Shown here piece after piece: positions 36,046 through 46,305 of a DNA stretch of 64,000 nucleotides (position 1 is its first letter; each line of letters opens with the position of its first letter). The DNA comes from a bacterium 210820-DFI.6.37 (GTDB taxonomy: Bacteria > Bacillota > Clostridia > Peptostreptococcales > Anaerovoracaceae). The notes beneath the pieces were generated by a model. That model saw only the letters and a list, made by a program, of their open reading frames with translations. It searched no databases and was not told the DNA's origin. A program made the position numbers and the translations under genes. The stretch covers positions 62,001-126,000 of the forward strand of contig JAJCKG010000010.1 in the NCBI GenBank assembly GCA_020558355.1. The letters are read 5' to 3'.

Positions 36046-36942
36046 ATGCCTGAATTACTTCAAAAAGAATATAAAGCGCTTATAGAGGACCATATTCTGG
36101 ATTTTCTTCCGGATGTGGATCACAAGAGCATTACACTCTATGAAGCTATGAAATACAGCCTAACAGCGGGAGGAAAGCGGATCCGTCCTATGCTGCTTCT
36201 GGCCGCCGCGGAATTTACAGGCTGTAAGCGGGAAATCGCGGTGCCTTACGCGTGCGCGGTGGAATACATCCACACCTATTCCCTGATCCACGATGATCTT
36301 CCGGCTATGGATGATGATCAGCTGCGAAGAGGTCAGCCCACCAATCATATTATCTTCGGTGAGGCTATGGCCATTCTGGCCGGCGACGGTCTTCAAGCCG
36401 CGGCCTTTGAAGCTATGACAAAGGATATGTTCCTTTATTTCGATGACGGGGAAAAATTGAAAAAGCGGGTTCGCGCGGCAAATGAGATCGTAAAGGGCTC
36501 CGGCTGCCGCGGCATGGTAGCTGGACAAGTAGCTGATATCGAATCAGAGGACAGGGCCTGCTCCGGAGAAATGCTGGATTATATCCATTTGACGAAAACC
36601 GCCGCGCTGATTGTAGCAGCCGTAAGAGCCGGCGCTCAGCTGGGCGGGGCTGACGCGGAAACCATGAACAATCTTACGGTTTACGCGGAGAACCTGGGCC
36701 TGGCGTTCCAGATCGCGGACGATATCCTGGATGTGGTAGGCAGTGAGGCGGAAATGGGGAAAAAGACCGGAGTAGACTCGGTTAAGAAAAAGTCCACCTA
36801 TCCCGCTCTCTACGGTTTGGACGCTTCCAGAGACAAGCTGATGGAACTGACAGATAACGCGATTGAAGCCATGAGTTCCTATTATGATAACGCTGAATTC
36901 TTTGTAAAACTTGCAAAAGATCTGGCAGTAAGAGGCAAATAA
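36046..36942 (+). CDS. ispA: Farnesyl/geranyl diphosphate synthase (polyprenyl synthetase)
   Basis: A 298-residue class I isoprenyl synthase. Both aspartate-rich motifs are present: HDDLPAMDDDQLRRGQP (first, DDxxxxD form) and FQIADDILDVVG (second, DDxxD form). It also has SLTAGGKRIRPMLLLAAAE. The size and FARM-region look fit a short-chain farnesyl diphosphate synthase. It lies between xseB and dxs, as in E. coli and many Firmicutes. Confidence 0.95.
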   Translation: MPELLQKEYKALIEDHILDFLPDVDHKSITLYEAMKYSLTAGGKRIRPMLLLAAAEFTGCKREIAVPYACAVEYIHTYSLIHDDLPAMDDDQLRRGQPTNHIIFGEAMAILAGDGLQAAAFEAMTKDMFLYFDDGEKLKKRVRAANEIVKGSGCRGMVAGQVADIESEDRACSGEMLDYIHLTKTAALIVAAVRAGAQLGGADAETMNNLTVYAENLGLAFQIADDILDVVGSEAEMGKKTGVDSVKKKSTYPALYGLDASRDKLMELTDNAIEAMSSYYDNAEFFVKLAKDLAVRGK

Positions 36943-36944
36943 AC

Positions 36945-38795
36945 ATGAAAAAACTACTGGAATATAATTTTCCACAGGATCTGAAGCGTATGAGTCTCCA
37001 GGACATGGAGCTCCTTTCCTATGAAATACGGGATTTTCTCATCAGCAATATTTCGCGGACAGGAGGACATCTCGCTTCCAATCTGGGAGTTGTAGAACTG
37101 TCCATTGCCCTGCACCGAAGCTTTGATACGCCGAAGGACAAGCTGATATGGGATGTGGGACATCAGTCTTATGTTCACAAGATTTTAACAGGACGCGCGG
37201 AGGCTTTTCCTACTCTGCGAAAGTTCGGCGGCATGAGCGGATTTCCCAAGGTAAAGGAAAGCGAACATGATCACTTTGATACCGGACACAGCAGTACTTC
37301 CATTTCTGTTGCGGCAGGAATGGCAGCGGCCCGGGATTTAGCGAAGGAAACCTATCACATCGCCGCTATTATCGGAGATGGCGCGCTTACAGGAGGGCTG
37401 GCCTATGAGGCCCTGAACAATGTAGGCGCTTCCAAGACCAATCTGATTGTTATCCTTAATGACAACGGAATGTCGATCGCGCCCAATACCGGCGGAGTCT
37501 CCAGATACCTTGGAAAGCTGCGGAGTTCTCAGAAATATACGGACCTGAAAAAGAAAATCAAGCAGAATGTATCTGAAATACCAGGGATCGGAAAAGGAGT
37601 CGTTACAGGAATGCAGCATGTACGGGACTCCCTGAAATATGCCGTCCTTGATGGAATCATGTTCGAAGAACTGGGTTTCAAATATTTTGGGCCTGTTGAC
37701 GGACATAATATAAGCGAAATGCTTCAGACGCTGGAGCTTGCAAAAGAAGTGGAAGGGCCTGCCTTTCTTCATGTCATTACAAAGAAAGGAAAGGGCTATA
37801 AAAGCGCGGAAGAAACGCCGAGCAAATATCATGGAACCGGTCCATTTGACCCAACGACGGGTCTGCAGCAAAGCAGCGGGGCCGCTTCTTATTCTCAGGT
37901 TTTCGGAAACAAGCTGACCCAGCTCGCAAAGACAAACAAAAAGATCGTTGCCATATCAGCGGCCATGATCGAGGGAACCGGACTGACCCGGTTCAAGGAG
38001 GCTTATCCCAGACGAACCTTTGACGTAGGCATTGCGGAGGCCCACGGGGTAACCTTTGCCGCGGGAATGGCAAGCAGGGGTTATCGTCCGGTTGTCGCCG
38101 TTTATTCCACCTTTTTACAGAGAGCCTATGACCAGATTCTGGAGGATGTATGTCTTCAGGAGCTTCCTGTTATTTTCGCTATAGATCGGGCCGGAGTCGT
38201 GGGCGCTGATGGAGAGACCCATCACGGTATATTCGACCTTTCCTATCTGAATCATATGCCGGGCATGACCATCCTTGCCCCCGCGGACAAGGAGGAGCTG
38301 GAACAGATGCTGGAATACGCGCTTACTCTTTCGGGTCCATGCGCGATACGCTATCCCAGAGGAGAAGCTCATGACCTGGGCTTTCATCAGCCTGTCAGCG
38401 GCAGTCTGCTCCTAAGGGAAGGCGCCGATTTAGAGATCTGGGCAGCAGGCAATATGCTTAGCGCCGGATTTCAGGTATGTGAACGGCTGAAAGAAAAGGG
38501 AATCGACGCGGGCCTTGTAAATCCTCGCTTTGTGCGGCCCCTGGATAAAAAAGCCATTGAAGCTTCCGCGGCCAGAACAAAACTGCTGGTCACACTGGAA
38601 GATAACGTGGTCACTGGCGGTTTTGGCGAAAGCCTCGCGGCCCTGCTGATGGAATCTCCTGTAAAGGTTCTTAACTTCGGATGGCCGGACCAGTTTATTG
38701 AGCATGGAAGCTGCGGCCAGCTGTTTGAAAAATATGGACTGGATCCAAATAGTCTTACAGAAAGGATTTGTGAATATATTGAAAAACAGGCTTGA
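36945..38795 (+). CDS. dxs: 1-deoxy-D-xylulose-5-phosphate synthase
   Basis: A 616-residue thiamine diphosphate enzyme, first step of the MEP isoprenoid route. The ThDP-binding GDGALTGGLAYEALNN and NDNGMSIAPNTGG are present, together with HGVTFAAGMASRGYRPVV and DRAGVVGADGETHHGIFDLS in the second domain and the transketolase C-terminal part. It starts two bases after ispA and its last bases overlap tlyA. Confidence 0.97.
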   Translation: MKKLLEYNFPQDLKRMSLQDMELLSYEIRDFLISNISRTGGHLASNLGVVELSIALHRSFDTPKDKLIWDVGHQSYVHKILTGRAEAFPTLRKFGGMSGFPKVKESEHDHFDTGHSSTSISVAAGMAAARDLAKETYHIAAIIGDGALTGGLAYEALNNVGASKTNLIVILNDNGMSIAPNTGGVSRYLGKLRSSQKYTDLKKKIKQNVSEIPGIGKGVVTGMQHVRDSLKYAVLDGIMFEELGFKYFGPVDGHNISEMLQTLELAKEVEGPAFLHVITKKGKGYKSAEETPSKYHGTGPFDPTTGLQQSSGAASYSQVFGNKLTQLAKTNKKIVAISAAMIEGTGLTRFKEAYPRRTFDVGIAEAHGVTFAAGMASRGYRPVVAVYSTFLQRAYDQILEDVCLQELPVIFAIDRAGVVGADGETHHGIFDLSYLNHMPGMTILAPADKEELEQMLEYALTLSGPCAIRYPRGEAHDLGFHQPVSGSLLLREGADLEIWAAGNMLSAGFQVCERLKEKGIDAGLVNPRFVRPLDKKAIEASAARTKLLVTLEDNVVTGGFGESLAALLMESPVKVLNFGWPDQFIEHGSCGQLFEKYGLDPNSLTERICEYIEKQA

Positions 38796-39570
38796 TGTGA
38801 TCCTGGTGGAGCGGGGCCTTTTTCCCTCCAGAGAGAAAGCCAAGGCTTCCATCATGGCTGGAATCGTCTATGTGGATGGGCAAAAAACAGATAAGGCCGG
38901 GACCGCGGTAGACGATCAGGCGGAAATTTATATAAAAGAAAATTTATGTCCCTATGTCAGCAGAGGCGGGTTAAAGCTGGAAAAAGCCCTGGAGCTGTTT
39001 GGCTTTAATCTGCGTCAGGCGGTATGCATGGATATTGGCGCTTCCACCGGAGGCTTTACCGACTGTATGCTGCGGAAGGGCGCGAAAAAAGTATTTGCTG
39101 TTGATGTTGGATATGGACAGCTGGACTGGAAGCTGCGCAATGATTCCAGAGTGATCAACATGGAAAAAACCAATATCCGTTATCTCGATCCTGATACTGT
39201 CGATGGGGATCTGGATTTTATCAGCATCGACGTTTCTTTTATTTCGCTCAAGCTGGTTTTCCCTGTAGCGGCTCAGCTGCTGGGACCGGAAGGAAGCCTT
39301 GTCTGCCTTGTAAAGCCTCAGTTTGAAGCGGGAAGAGAACAGGTTGGAAAAAAAGGAATTGTCCGCGACCGGAATGTTCACCGGGAAGTCATTGAAAACG
39401 TTATCGGATATGGACAGGAAAACGGGCTTTACCCGTGGGGACTTACCTATTCGCCCGTAACCGGAGCGAAGGGAAATATTGAATACCTTTTGTATTTAAA
39501 AAAGGAGCCGGCTTTGGAAGCGGTTCCTGTTGATGATGTTGTCTGCTCCTCCCATCAGGAGTTAGAATAA
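38770..39570 (+). CDS. tlyA: TlyA family rRNA 2'-O-methyltransferase
   Basis: About 266 residues. An N-terminal S4 RNA-binding domain (RLDVILVERGLFPSREKAKA) is followed by an FtsJ-like methyltransferase domain with GASTGGFTDCMLRKGAKKVF and SIDVSFISLKLVFPV. TlyA proteins methylate 16S or 23S rRNA; the hemolysin name is historical. The start is ambiguous: GTG 38770 or TTG 38779 both lie close to AAAGGA and inside the end of dxs. Confidence 0.92.
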   Translation: MNILKNRLDVILVERGLFPSREKAKASIMAGIVYVDGQKTDKAGTAVDDQAEIYIKENLCPYVSRGGLKLEKALELFGFNLRQAVCMDIGASTGGFTDCMLRKGAKKVFAVDVGYGQLDWKLRNDSRVINMEKTNIRYLDPDTVDGDLDFISIDVSFISLKLVFPVAAQLLGPEGSLVCLVKPQFEAGREQVGKKGIVRDRNVHREVIENVIGYGQENGLYPWGLTYSPVTGAKGNIEYLLYLKKEPALEAVPVDDVVCSSHQELE

Positions 39571-39608
39571 GAAAAAAATGATTTTAGAGTGAAAAGGAGA
39601 ATCCAAGA

Positions 39609-40799
39609 ATGAAATTATCAGACAAAGTGCTGGCAATGCAGCATTCGCCTATCCGAAAATTCAACCCTGTCGCGCAAAAGGCAAAGGACGCGGGGAAAAA
39701 AGTATATCATTTGAATATCGGACAGCCGGATATTGAAACGCCGCCGTGCTTTATGGACGCCATCCGGTCCTTTGATCAGAAGGTGGTGGCCTATGCGGAA
39801 TCCGGCGGAATCACCGTTCTGCAGGATGCTATTTCTGGTTATTTCCATCAGTATGGAATGGATTATGGAAGAGACAATATGATCATAACCAACGGCGGAT
39901 CCGAAGCCCTCAGTATGATTTTTATTTCTCTGCTGAATCCAAAGGATGAGGTTTTAATCCCAGAACCATTTTACACCAATTATCACACCTTTGTTACCAT
40001 GGCGGACGGTGTTGTAGTGCCTATCACCACATCTCCGGAGGAAGGCTATCAGTACGCGGACGCGGATAAAATCGAAGCGTCCATCACGCCGAAAACAAAG
40101 GCCATCTGCTGTATCAGTCCTGGAAATCCTACCGGACGGGTACTTACTCTGGATGAAATGAAGCTGATCGGGGAGATTGCCAGAAAACACGATCTCTGGA
40201 TCATCGCTGATGAGGTTTACAGAGAATTTGCTTATGACAACCGGCAGGTCACTTCCTTTGGTATGCTGAAAGAGCTGGAAGACCGGGTTATTCTTGTAGA
40301 TTCTGTTTCTAAGCGGTTCTCCGCGTGCGGCGCGAGAATCGGCTGTATCGTTACAAAGAACAGAGAGCTTCTTGATAATCTGATGAAAATCGCGCAAGGC
40401 CGGCTCTGCTCCCCGACAATGGATCAGATCGGCGCGGCCGCTTTATATCAGCTTCCCGCTTCTTATTATGACGAAGTACGGGCTGAATATGAGGGAAGAA
40501 GAGACGCAGCTTACGAGGAATTGATTAAGATTCCGGGCGTTGTATGTCAAAAGCCGGGCGGAGCCTTTTATCTTACAGCGAAGCTTCCGGTAGACAACGT
40601 TGAAGATTTTCTCATGTTCCTGCTGACCGAGTTTGAGGATAACGGGGAAACCGTTATGTTTGCGCCCGCGGAAGGCTTTTACGCTACGCCGGGGCTTGGA
40701 AGGGAAGAAATGCGTATTGCGTATGTTCTGAACCGGCAGGATATGGCAAGAGGGGTGGAGCTGATCCGTCTCGGAATCGAGGCTTACAACAGACGATAA
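39609..40799 (+). CDS. Class I/II pyridoxal phosphate aminotransferase
   Basis: A 396-residue fold-type I aminotransferase of the aspartate aminotransferase family. It has HLNIGQPDIETPPCFMDAI at the start, the cofactor region SPGNPTGRVLTLDEM and DEVYREFAY, the PLP lysine in DSVSKRFSACGARIGCI, and the substrate-carboxylate arginine in GREEMRIAYVLN. The exact amino acid partner cannot be read from sequence. An AAAAGGAG site lies before the ATG. The neighbours suggest no pathway. Confidence 0.9.
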   Translation: MKLSDKVLAMQHSPIRKFNPVAQKAKDAGKKVYHLNIGQPDIETPPCFMDAIRSFDQKVVAYAESGGITVLQDAISGYFHQYGMDYGRDNMIITNGGSEALSMIFISLLNPKDEVLIPEPFYTNYHTFVTMADGVVVPITTSPEEGYQYADADKIEASITPKTKAICCISPGNPTGRVLTLDEMKLIGEIARKHDLWIIADEVYREFAYDNRQVTSFGMLKELEDRVILVDSVSKRFSACGARIGCIVTKNRELLDNLMKIAQGRLCSPTMDQIGAAALYQLPASYYDEVRAEYEGRRDAAYEELIKIPGVVCQKPGGAFYLTAKLPVDNVEDFLMFLLTEFEDNGETVMFAPAEGFYATPGLGREEMRIAYVLNRQDMARGVELIRLGIEAYNRR

Positions 40800-40817
40800 A
40801 GAATGGATGAATCGTGT

Positions 40818-40853
40818 CCTGAGAGGCAAAGAAAGCTTCTCAGGGCGCTTTCT
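40818..40853 (+). terminator. Weak terminator-like hairpin between the aminotransferase and mutS
   Basis: CCTGAGA (40818-40824) and TCTCAGG (40838-40844) pair around a 13-base loop, but only GCGCTTTCT follows, so termination is likely partial. TATAAT at 40853-40858 could be the -10 element of mutS, although no good -35 is seen. Confidence 0.4.
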
Positions 40854-40884
40854 ATAATAAAACAGGAAAGGACCAGGTAAAAGA

Positions 40885-43494
40885 ATGGCACTATCACCAA
40901 TGATGCGGCAATATATGAAGATCAAAGAAGAATACCAGGACTGTATTCTCTTTTTCCGTCTGGGGGACTTTTATGAAATGTTCTTTGAAGACGCAAAGAA
41001 CGTGTCGAGGGAACTGGAATTGACCCTGACGGGGAAAAACTGCGGCTTGGAGGAACGGGCGCCCATGTGCGGCGTGCCCTATCATTCCGCTGACGCCTAT
41101 ATTGCCCGTCTTGTTGAAAAAGGATATAAAGTGGCCATCTGTGAACAGACAGAGGATCCTTCCCAGGCAAAGGGGATTGTAAAAAGAGAAGTAATCCGGA
41201 TCATTACGCCGGGCACCGTTATCAGCCAGAATATGCTGAAGGAGACAGAAAATAATTATATCGCCTCGGCTTTTGCGGCGGATGGAAAAATCGGGTTTTC
41301 CTATTGCGATGTTTCTACGGGAGAGATCTACGCCGCGGAGCTTCCGGCAGAGGACAGCTTTGAAACACTGCTTAATGAGCTGGTAAAGATCCATGCCAGC
41401 GAGATTTTGATCAATGAAGACGCTCCGCTGGATCTGGAGGAAATCAAGCTAGTGACAGAGGCGTTTTTTAACCCGCTGGACCCTGGCTATTATAATGAAC
41501 GGGCTGTCAATGACGCGGTACTGCGCCAGTTCAAGGTAAAAGCCATTTTGGGGCTGGGGCTTTCGGAGGACAGCCCCTCGCTTTACGCGCTGGGGGCTCT
41601 GCTTCTTTATCTCCATGAAACCCAGAAAAACAGCTTAGAGCATATTACCTGGCTCCATCTTTATGAGATGGGAAGTCACATGGCGCTGGATAAAGCTACA
41701 ATTAAAAATCTGGAGCTGACAGAGACCCTTTTTGAAAAGAAGATACAAGGGTCCCTTCTTGGCGTGCTGGACAAGACCTGCACTGCCATGGGGAGCCGGA
41801 AGCTGAAGCAGTGGCTCAAGGCGCCGCTCAATAACCCGGAGGAAATCAACAGCCGTCTGGACGCGGTGGAGGTTTTATATGACGATCTGCTGACGCGTAA
41901 TAATATCCGTGAAAACCTGAAACAGATCTATGATTTTGAGCGGCTCTCCGGCCGGATCGCCTGCGGCAGCGCCAACGGCAAGGATCTGATCGCTCTTCGG
42001 AATTCCTGCTCTGTTCTTCCGGAGATCCGATCCGATCTTTCGGGAAGCGGAAGCGTTCTTTTAGAGCAGCTGCGGGCGGATATCCAGGATCTTGGAATAG
42101 TCTATGATCTCATCAACCGGGCTATCGTAGAAGAGCCTCCCTTTACCATTAAGGAAGGCGGTATTATCCGGGAGGGCTATTCCAAAGAGCTGGATGATCT
42201 GAAGGACTCCATAAAGGACGCTCAGACCTGGATTGCTCAGCTGGAAGGAAAGGAACGGGAACGGACCGGAATCAAAAATCTGAAGGTGGGTTTTAACAAG
42301 GTGTTCGGATATTTCCTGGAAATTACAAAATCCTATTACGATCAGATTCCGGATAATTATGTGAGAAAGCAGACCCTGACCAACTGCGAGCGGTTCATCA
42401 CCCCGGAACTGAAGGAAATGGAAAATCTGGTGCTCAACGCGGAGGTAAAGATTAACCAGATGGAATATGATTTGTTTACCGAAATCCGCAGCCGCATTCA
42501 GGAATGGATCCGGGAAATTCAGCAGACCTCCGCCGCTGTTTCCGCGCTGGATGTACTGACCGCCTTTGCTCAGGTCAGCCAGCAAAATGATTATACAAAG
42601 CCTATTGTGGACGGCGGCGATCCGATTAAAATACAGAAGGGACGCCATCCAGTCATTGAGCAGACCATTCGCGACGGAATCTTTGTCAGCAATGACCTTT
42701 ATCTGGATCGGGACAAAGACAGTCTCCTGTTGATCACCGGACCGAATATGGCGGGAAAATCCACATATATGCGCCAGGCGGCCCTGATGGTTCTCATGGC
42801 CCAGGCTGGCTGCTTTGTTCCCGCGGAATACGCCCATATCGGCGCGGTGGACCGGATCTTCACCAGAATCGGAGCCGCGGATAACCTGTCTCAGGGACAG
42901 AGTACATTTTTTGTAGAAATGAGCGAGCTCGCCTATATCCTCAATTCCGCTACAGAAAAAAGCCTGATCATTCTGGATGAGATCGGGCGGGGAACCAGTA
43001 CCTATGACGGACTTTCCATCGCGTGGGCCGCCGCTGAATATCTGTGTGAAACGAAAAAACAGGTACGAACCCTTTTTGCCACCCATTATCACGAAATGAC
43101 CGCGCTGGAAGGTCATATGAAGGGACTGAAAAATCTCAATGTAGATGTGGCGGAGGAAAATGGAAATGTAGTCTTCCTCCATAAAATTGTAGAGGGAAGC
43201 GCCAGCCGCAGCTACGGAATTCATGTAGCCAAGCTGGCAGGCGTTCCTTCTGTCCTGCTGCGGCGGGCGGCAGAAAAGCTGAAGGAGCTGGAAAGCGGCG
43301 GAGGATCGGATTCCTTTTCCTCCGCTCCCCCAAGACCTCAGGAGCAGGCCCCGCGGGAGGAACAGCAGCTTTCCTTTTTCAGCTTTGCTCCAAATCCCGT
43401 AGTGGAACGGCTCAAAAAACTGGATCTGATGAGCCTGACGCCATCCAGCGCTTTTCAGATCCTGGAAGAATTAAAAGAAGCGGCAGAAAGGTAG
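40885..43494 (+). CDS. mutS: DNA mismatch repair protein MutS
   Basis: An 869-residue MutS. The mismatch-binding N-terminus has RLGDFYEMFFEDAKNVSREL, which includes the F-x-E motif. The ATPase has GPNMAGKSTYMRQAALMVLM, LIILDEIGRGTSTYDGLSIA and FATHYHEMTALE. The C-terminus carries the usual acidic/Pro tail. It is followed after 7 bases by mutL. Confidence 0.98.
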   Translation: MALSPMMRQYMKIKEEYQDCILFFRLGDFYEMFFEDAKNVSRELELTLTGKNCGLEERAPMCGVPYHSADAYIARLVEKGYKVAICEQTEDPSQAKGIVKREVIRIITPGTVISQNMLKETENNYIASAFAADGKIGFSYCDVSTGEIYAAELPAEDSFETLLNELVKIHASEILINEDAPLDLEEIKLVTEAFFNPLDPGYYNERAVNDAVLRQFKVKAILGLGLSEDSPSLYALGALLLYLHETQKNSLEHITWLHLYEMGSHMALDKATIKNLELTETLFEKKIQGSLLGVLDKTCTAMGSRKLKQWLKAPLNNPEEINSRLDAVEVLYDDLLTRNNIRENLKQIYDFERLSGRIACGSANGKDLIALRNSCSVLPEIRSDLSGSGSVLLEQLRADIQDLGIVYDLINRAIVEEPPFTIKEGGIIREGYSKELDDLKDSIKDAQTWIAQLEGKERERTGIKNLKVGFNKVFGYFLEITKSYYDQIPDNYVRKQTLTNCERFITPELKEMENLVLNAEVKINQMEYDLFTEIRSRIQEWIREIQQTSAAVSALDVLTAFAQVSQQNDYTKPIVDGGDPIKIQKGRHPVIEQTIRDGIFVSNDLYLDRDKDSLLLITGPNMAGKSTYMRQAALMVLMAQAGCFVPAEYAHIGAVDRIFTRIGAADNLSQGQSTFFVEMSELAYILNSATEKSLIILDEIGRGTSTYDGLSIAWAAAEYLCETKKQVRTLFATHYHEMTALEGHMKGLKNLNVDVAEENGNVVFLHKIVEGSASRSYGIHVAKLAGVPSVLLRRAAEKLKELESGGGSDSFSSAPPRPQEQAPREEQQLSFFSFAPNPVVERLKKLDLMSLTPSSAFQILEELKEAAER

Positions 43495-43501
43495 CTTATT
43501 T

Positions 43502-45376
43502 ATGATTCATATTTTAGAAAAAGATGTAGCGGATAAGATTGCGGCGGGAGAAGTTGTCGACCGGCCCCTTTCCATCGTAAAGGAACTGGTGGAAAACTCC
43601 ATCGACGCGGGCGCTTCATCCATCGCGGTGGAAATAAAAAAGGGCGGGAAAACCTACATCCGGGTCACAGATGATGGATGCGGAATTGAAGAAGACCAGG
43701 TGGAGCGGGCATTCCTGCGCCACGCTACCAGCAAGATTCTTCAGGCAAAGGACCTGGAACGCATTGAAACCCTGGGCTTTCGCGGTGAGGCCCTTGCCAG
43801 TATTGCCGCTGTTTCCAGAACAGAGATCATTACCAGAACCGGGCAGTCTAAGACCGGTATTCGGCTGGTTATTGAAGGAAGCGTTCCCGCTGAGCGGGAA
43901 ATGACCGGATGCCCGGAGGGGACTACCCTGGTCGTTCGGGATTTGTTTTATAATACGCCGGCGAGAAAAAAATTCATGAAATCCGACGCGGCGGAAAGCG
44001 GAGCGGTTATTGAGTTTGTATCGCAGATCGCGCTGGCGTATCCAAAGCTTAAGATCCGCATGATCAATAACGGAAATCTGCTTTTTTCCACTCCGGGAAA
44101 AGGCGACCGGTATAAAAATATCCTGACCGTTTTCAGCCGCGGCATTGGAGATGATCTGATCCCGGTACAGGCCGAAGATGGCCATTTGAGACTGGAAGGC
44201 TATATTTCCGGTCCCGGTCAGAGCCGGGCCACCAGGAAACATCAGATTTTCTTTGTCAATGGCCGCATTGTGGACAGCAAGGTGATAGGAAAAGGCATCA
44301 GCCAGGCTTATTCCGACAAACTCTTTGAAGGGCGGTTTCCTGTGGCGTTTCTTTTCCTCCATTCCAGACCGGATACTCTGGATGTGAATATTCACCCCAA
44401 CAAGCGTCAGGTCCGGTTTCATGATGAGGGCGCTGTCACAGAATTCGTCCGGGCGGCGCTTCGGCAGGCGCTCCTTTCAAAGGAATCGATTCCGGAAGTA
44501 AAGCAAAAGGATATTTTTAAAACGCCTCTTGCTGAAAAAAAAGACGTACCATGCCAGCGCTTTGCGGAGACAGCGGCTTCCGAAGCGGTCATGCGGCAAA
44601 GGGCGGAAAAGGAAGAACAGGTTGATATAAAAAAATTATTGTCAAGTTTAAGGCAGGAAGAAGAAAAGAGAGCGCCTGTCTTAAAGGAGGAGACGCTTTC
44701 TTACAAAACGGATGGGGAAGCGCCCGGCCAGCTTTCCTCCGCGGCGGTGAAGACGCCGGAGCCAACGCCGGAACAGACCAGGAAAACCCCTCCGCCCTTT
44801 GATTTTGATGATCTGACCATTACCGGCTCTATCTTCGGAACTTATATTACAGCCATTGATGACGATAACTTTTACCTGATCGATCAGCACGCGGCCCATG
44901 AGCGGATTTTCTTTGAGCGGCTCATGGCGCAATACCGCGCCAGCGAAAAGCATAGACAGCCTATTATGATACCGATTATGCTGGATATTTCCTACCCTGC
45001 GGCTCAGGAACAGGAGGACTGGAGCAACGCCCTCGCACGGATGGGATTTCTGGTAGAAGAATTCGGTCCAAAGACCTGTATCGTAAAAGAGATCCCTGTG
45101 TTTATGGGACTGGAGGAAGCGGAACAGTTTCTTAAGGATTTTACGGACAAGGCCGCGGAAGGCGTCCATCTGGATAATATTCCCGCTGTGGAAAAGCTTA
45201 CAATGCGTTCCTGCAAAAGCGCTGTAAAGGCGCGTGATTATCTGAAGGACAGTGAGATCCGGCAGCTGATGGAGGATCTGAAAAAGTGCGAAAATCCTTT
45301 TTCCTGTCCTCACGGCAGGCCTACCTTTATAAAAATGACACAATATGAAATAGAAAAAATGTTTAAGAGAGTATGA
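43502..45376 (+). CDS. mutL: DNA mismatch repair protein MutL (endonuclease type)
   Basis: A 624-residue protein. The GHKL ATPase shows ENSIDAGASSIAVEIKKGG, DDGCGIE and GFRGEALASIAAVS. The C-terminal domain keeps the nicking motif DQHAxxExxxxE as LIDQHAAHERIFFERL and the later CPHGRPT, so it is expected to cut the nascent strand itself, consistent with a genome lacking MutH. It overlaps miaA by four bases. Confidence 0.97.
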   Translation: MIHILEKDVADKIAAGEVVDRPLSIVKELVENSIDAGASSIAVEIKKGGKTYIRVTDDGCGIEEDQVERAFLRHATSKILQAKDLERIETLGFRGEALASIAAVSRTEIITRTGQSKTGIRLVIEGSVPAEREMTGCPEGTTLVVRDLFYNTPARKKFMKSDAAESGAVIEFVSQIALAYPKLKIRMINNGNLLFSTPGKGDRYKNILTVFSRGIGDDLIPVQAEDGHLRLEGYISGPGQSRATRKHQIFFVNGRIVDSKVIGKGISQAYSDKLFEGRFPVAFLFLHSRPDTLDVNIHPNKRQVRFHDEGAVTEFVRAALRQALLSKESIPEVKQKDIFKTPLAEKKDVPCQRFAETAASEAVMRQRAEKEEQVDIKKLLSSLRQEEEKRAPVLKEETLSYKTDGEAPGQLSSAAVKTPEPTPEQTRKTPPPFDFDDLTITGSIFGTYITAIDDDNFYLIDQHAAHERIFFERLMAQYRASEKHRQPIMIPIMLDISYPAAQEQEDWSNALARMGFLVEEFGPKTCIVKEIPVFMGLEEAEQFLKDFTDKAAEGVHLDNIPAVEKLTMRSCKSAVKARDYLKDSEIRQLMEDLKKCENPFSCPHGRPTFIKMTQYEIEKMFKRV

Positions 45377-46305
45377 TAAAGGATATTATAGCAGTAGTCG
45401 GCCCTACGGCCGTTGGAAAAACGGAATACGCCATCCAGCTGGCCCGTCAGCTGGACGGAGAGATCGTCTCATGCGATTCCATGCAGCTTTACAAATTTAT
45501 GAATATTGGAAGCGCCAAGCCCACCGAAGAGGAGCGGGCCATGGCGCCTCACCATCTGGTGGATGAGATCGATCCGCGTCAGGATTTTTCCGTGGCACAG
45601 TATCAGCGGCTGGCGCGAGCGGCCATTGCGGATATTTGTAAAAGAGGAAAGCTTCCGATTGTTTCAGGAGGTACCGGCTTATATCTCAATTCGATCCTCT
45701 ATGAGATGGATTTCAGCGCCCCGCCCCGGCAGGACGGCTATCGGAAGGAGCTGGAAAGGCTGGCGGAGACCCAGGGCAGCGAAGCGCTTCATCAGCGGCT
45801 TGCCCAAAAGGATCCGCGGGCCGCGGAGCGTATCCATCCCAACAATATAAAAAAGGTGATCCGGGCGCTGGAAGCTGTGGAGTCCACCGGGGAGGGAATA
45901 CGGCCTTTTTCACAGGCGGCGAAGCCGGCCGCTGATTATAGACCCTTTCTCATAGGACTTACAAGGCAGCGAAGCCAGCTTTATGACCGGATCAACAGAC
46001 GGGTAGAGCTGCTGATGGAGCAGGGCCTTCTGGAAGAAGTGCAGGGACTTTTGGACATGGGGCTTACAGAGGAGCACATCTCTATGAAGGGGATCGGCTA
46101 CAAGGAATTGATCGCGTATCTCAAGGGAGAATACGGATTGGAGGAGGCTGTTGCAAAAATACAGCAAAATACACGGCATTACGCAAAAAGACAATTAACT
46201 TGGTTCCGCAGATATGATAAAATAGAATGGTTCAATTTATCACAGTATGAAACCAGTGAAAAAGCGTTGAAGGATATGATAGAATGGCTGAGAAAAAACA
46301 GATAA
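45373..46305 (+). CDS. miaA: tRNA dimethylallyltransferase
   Basis: A 310-residue enzyme that adds dimethylallyl to A37 of tRNAs reading UNN codons. The P-loop GPTAVGKTEYAIQLAR, the DSMQLYKFMNIGSAKP segment, SGGTGLYLNSIL, and KQLTWFRRYDKIEW-type end (RQLTWFRRYDKIEWFN) are all present. It starts in the mutL stop region and its end overlaps the recombinase gene by 22 bases. Confidence 0.97.
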   Translation: MIKDIIAVVGPTAVGKTEYAIQLARQLDGEIVSCDSMQLYKFMNIGSAKPTEEERAMAPHHLVDEIDPRQDFSVAQYQRLARAAIADICKRGKLPIVSGGTGLYLNSILYEMDFSAPPRQDGYRKELERLAETQGSEALHQRLAQKDPRAAERIHPNNIKKVIRALEAVESTGEGIRPFSQAAKPAADYRPFLIGLTRQRSQLYDRINRRVELLMEQGLLEEVQGLLDMGLTEEHISMKGIGYKELIAYLKGEYGLEEAVAKIQQNTRHYAKRQLTWFRRYDKIEWFNLSQYETSEKALKDMIEWLRKNR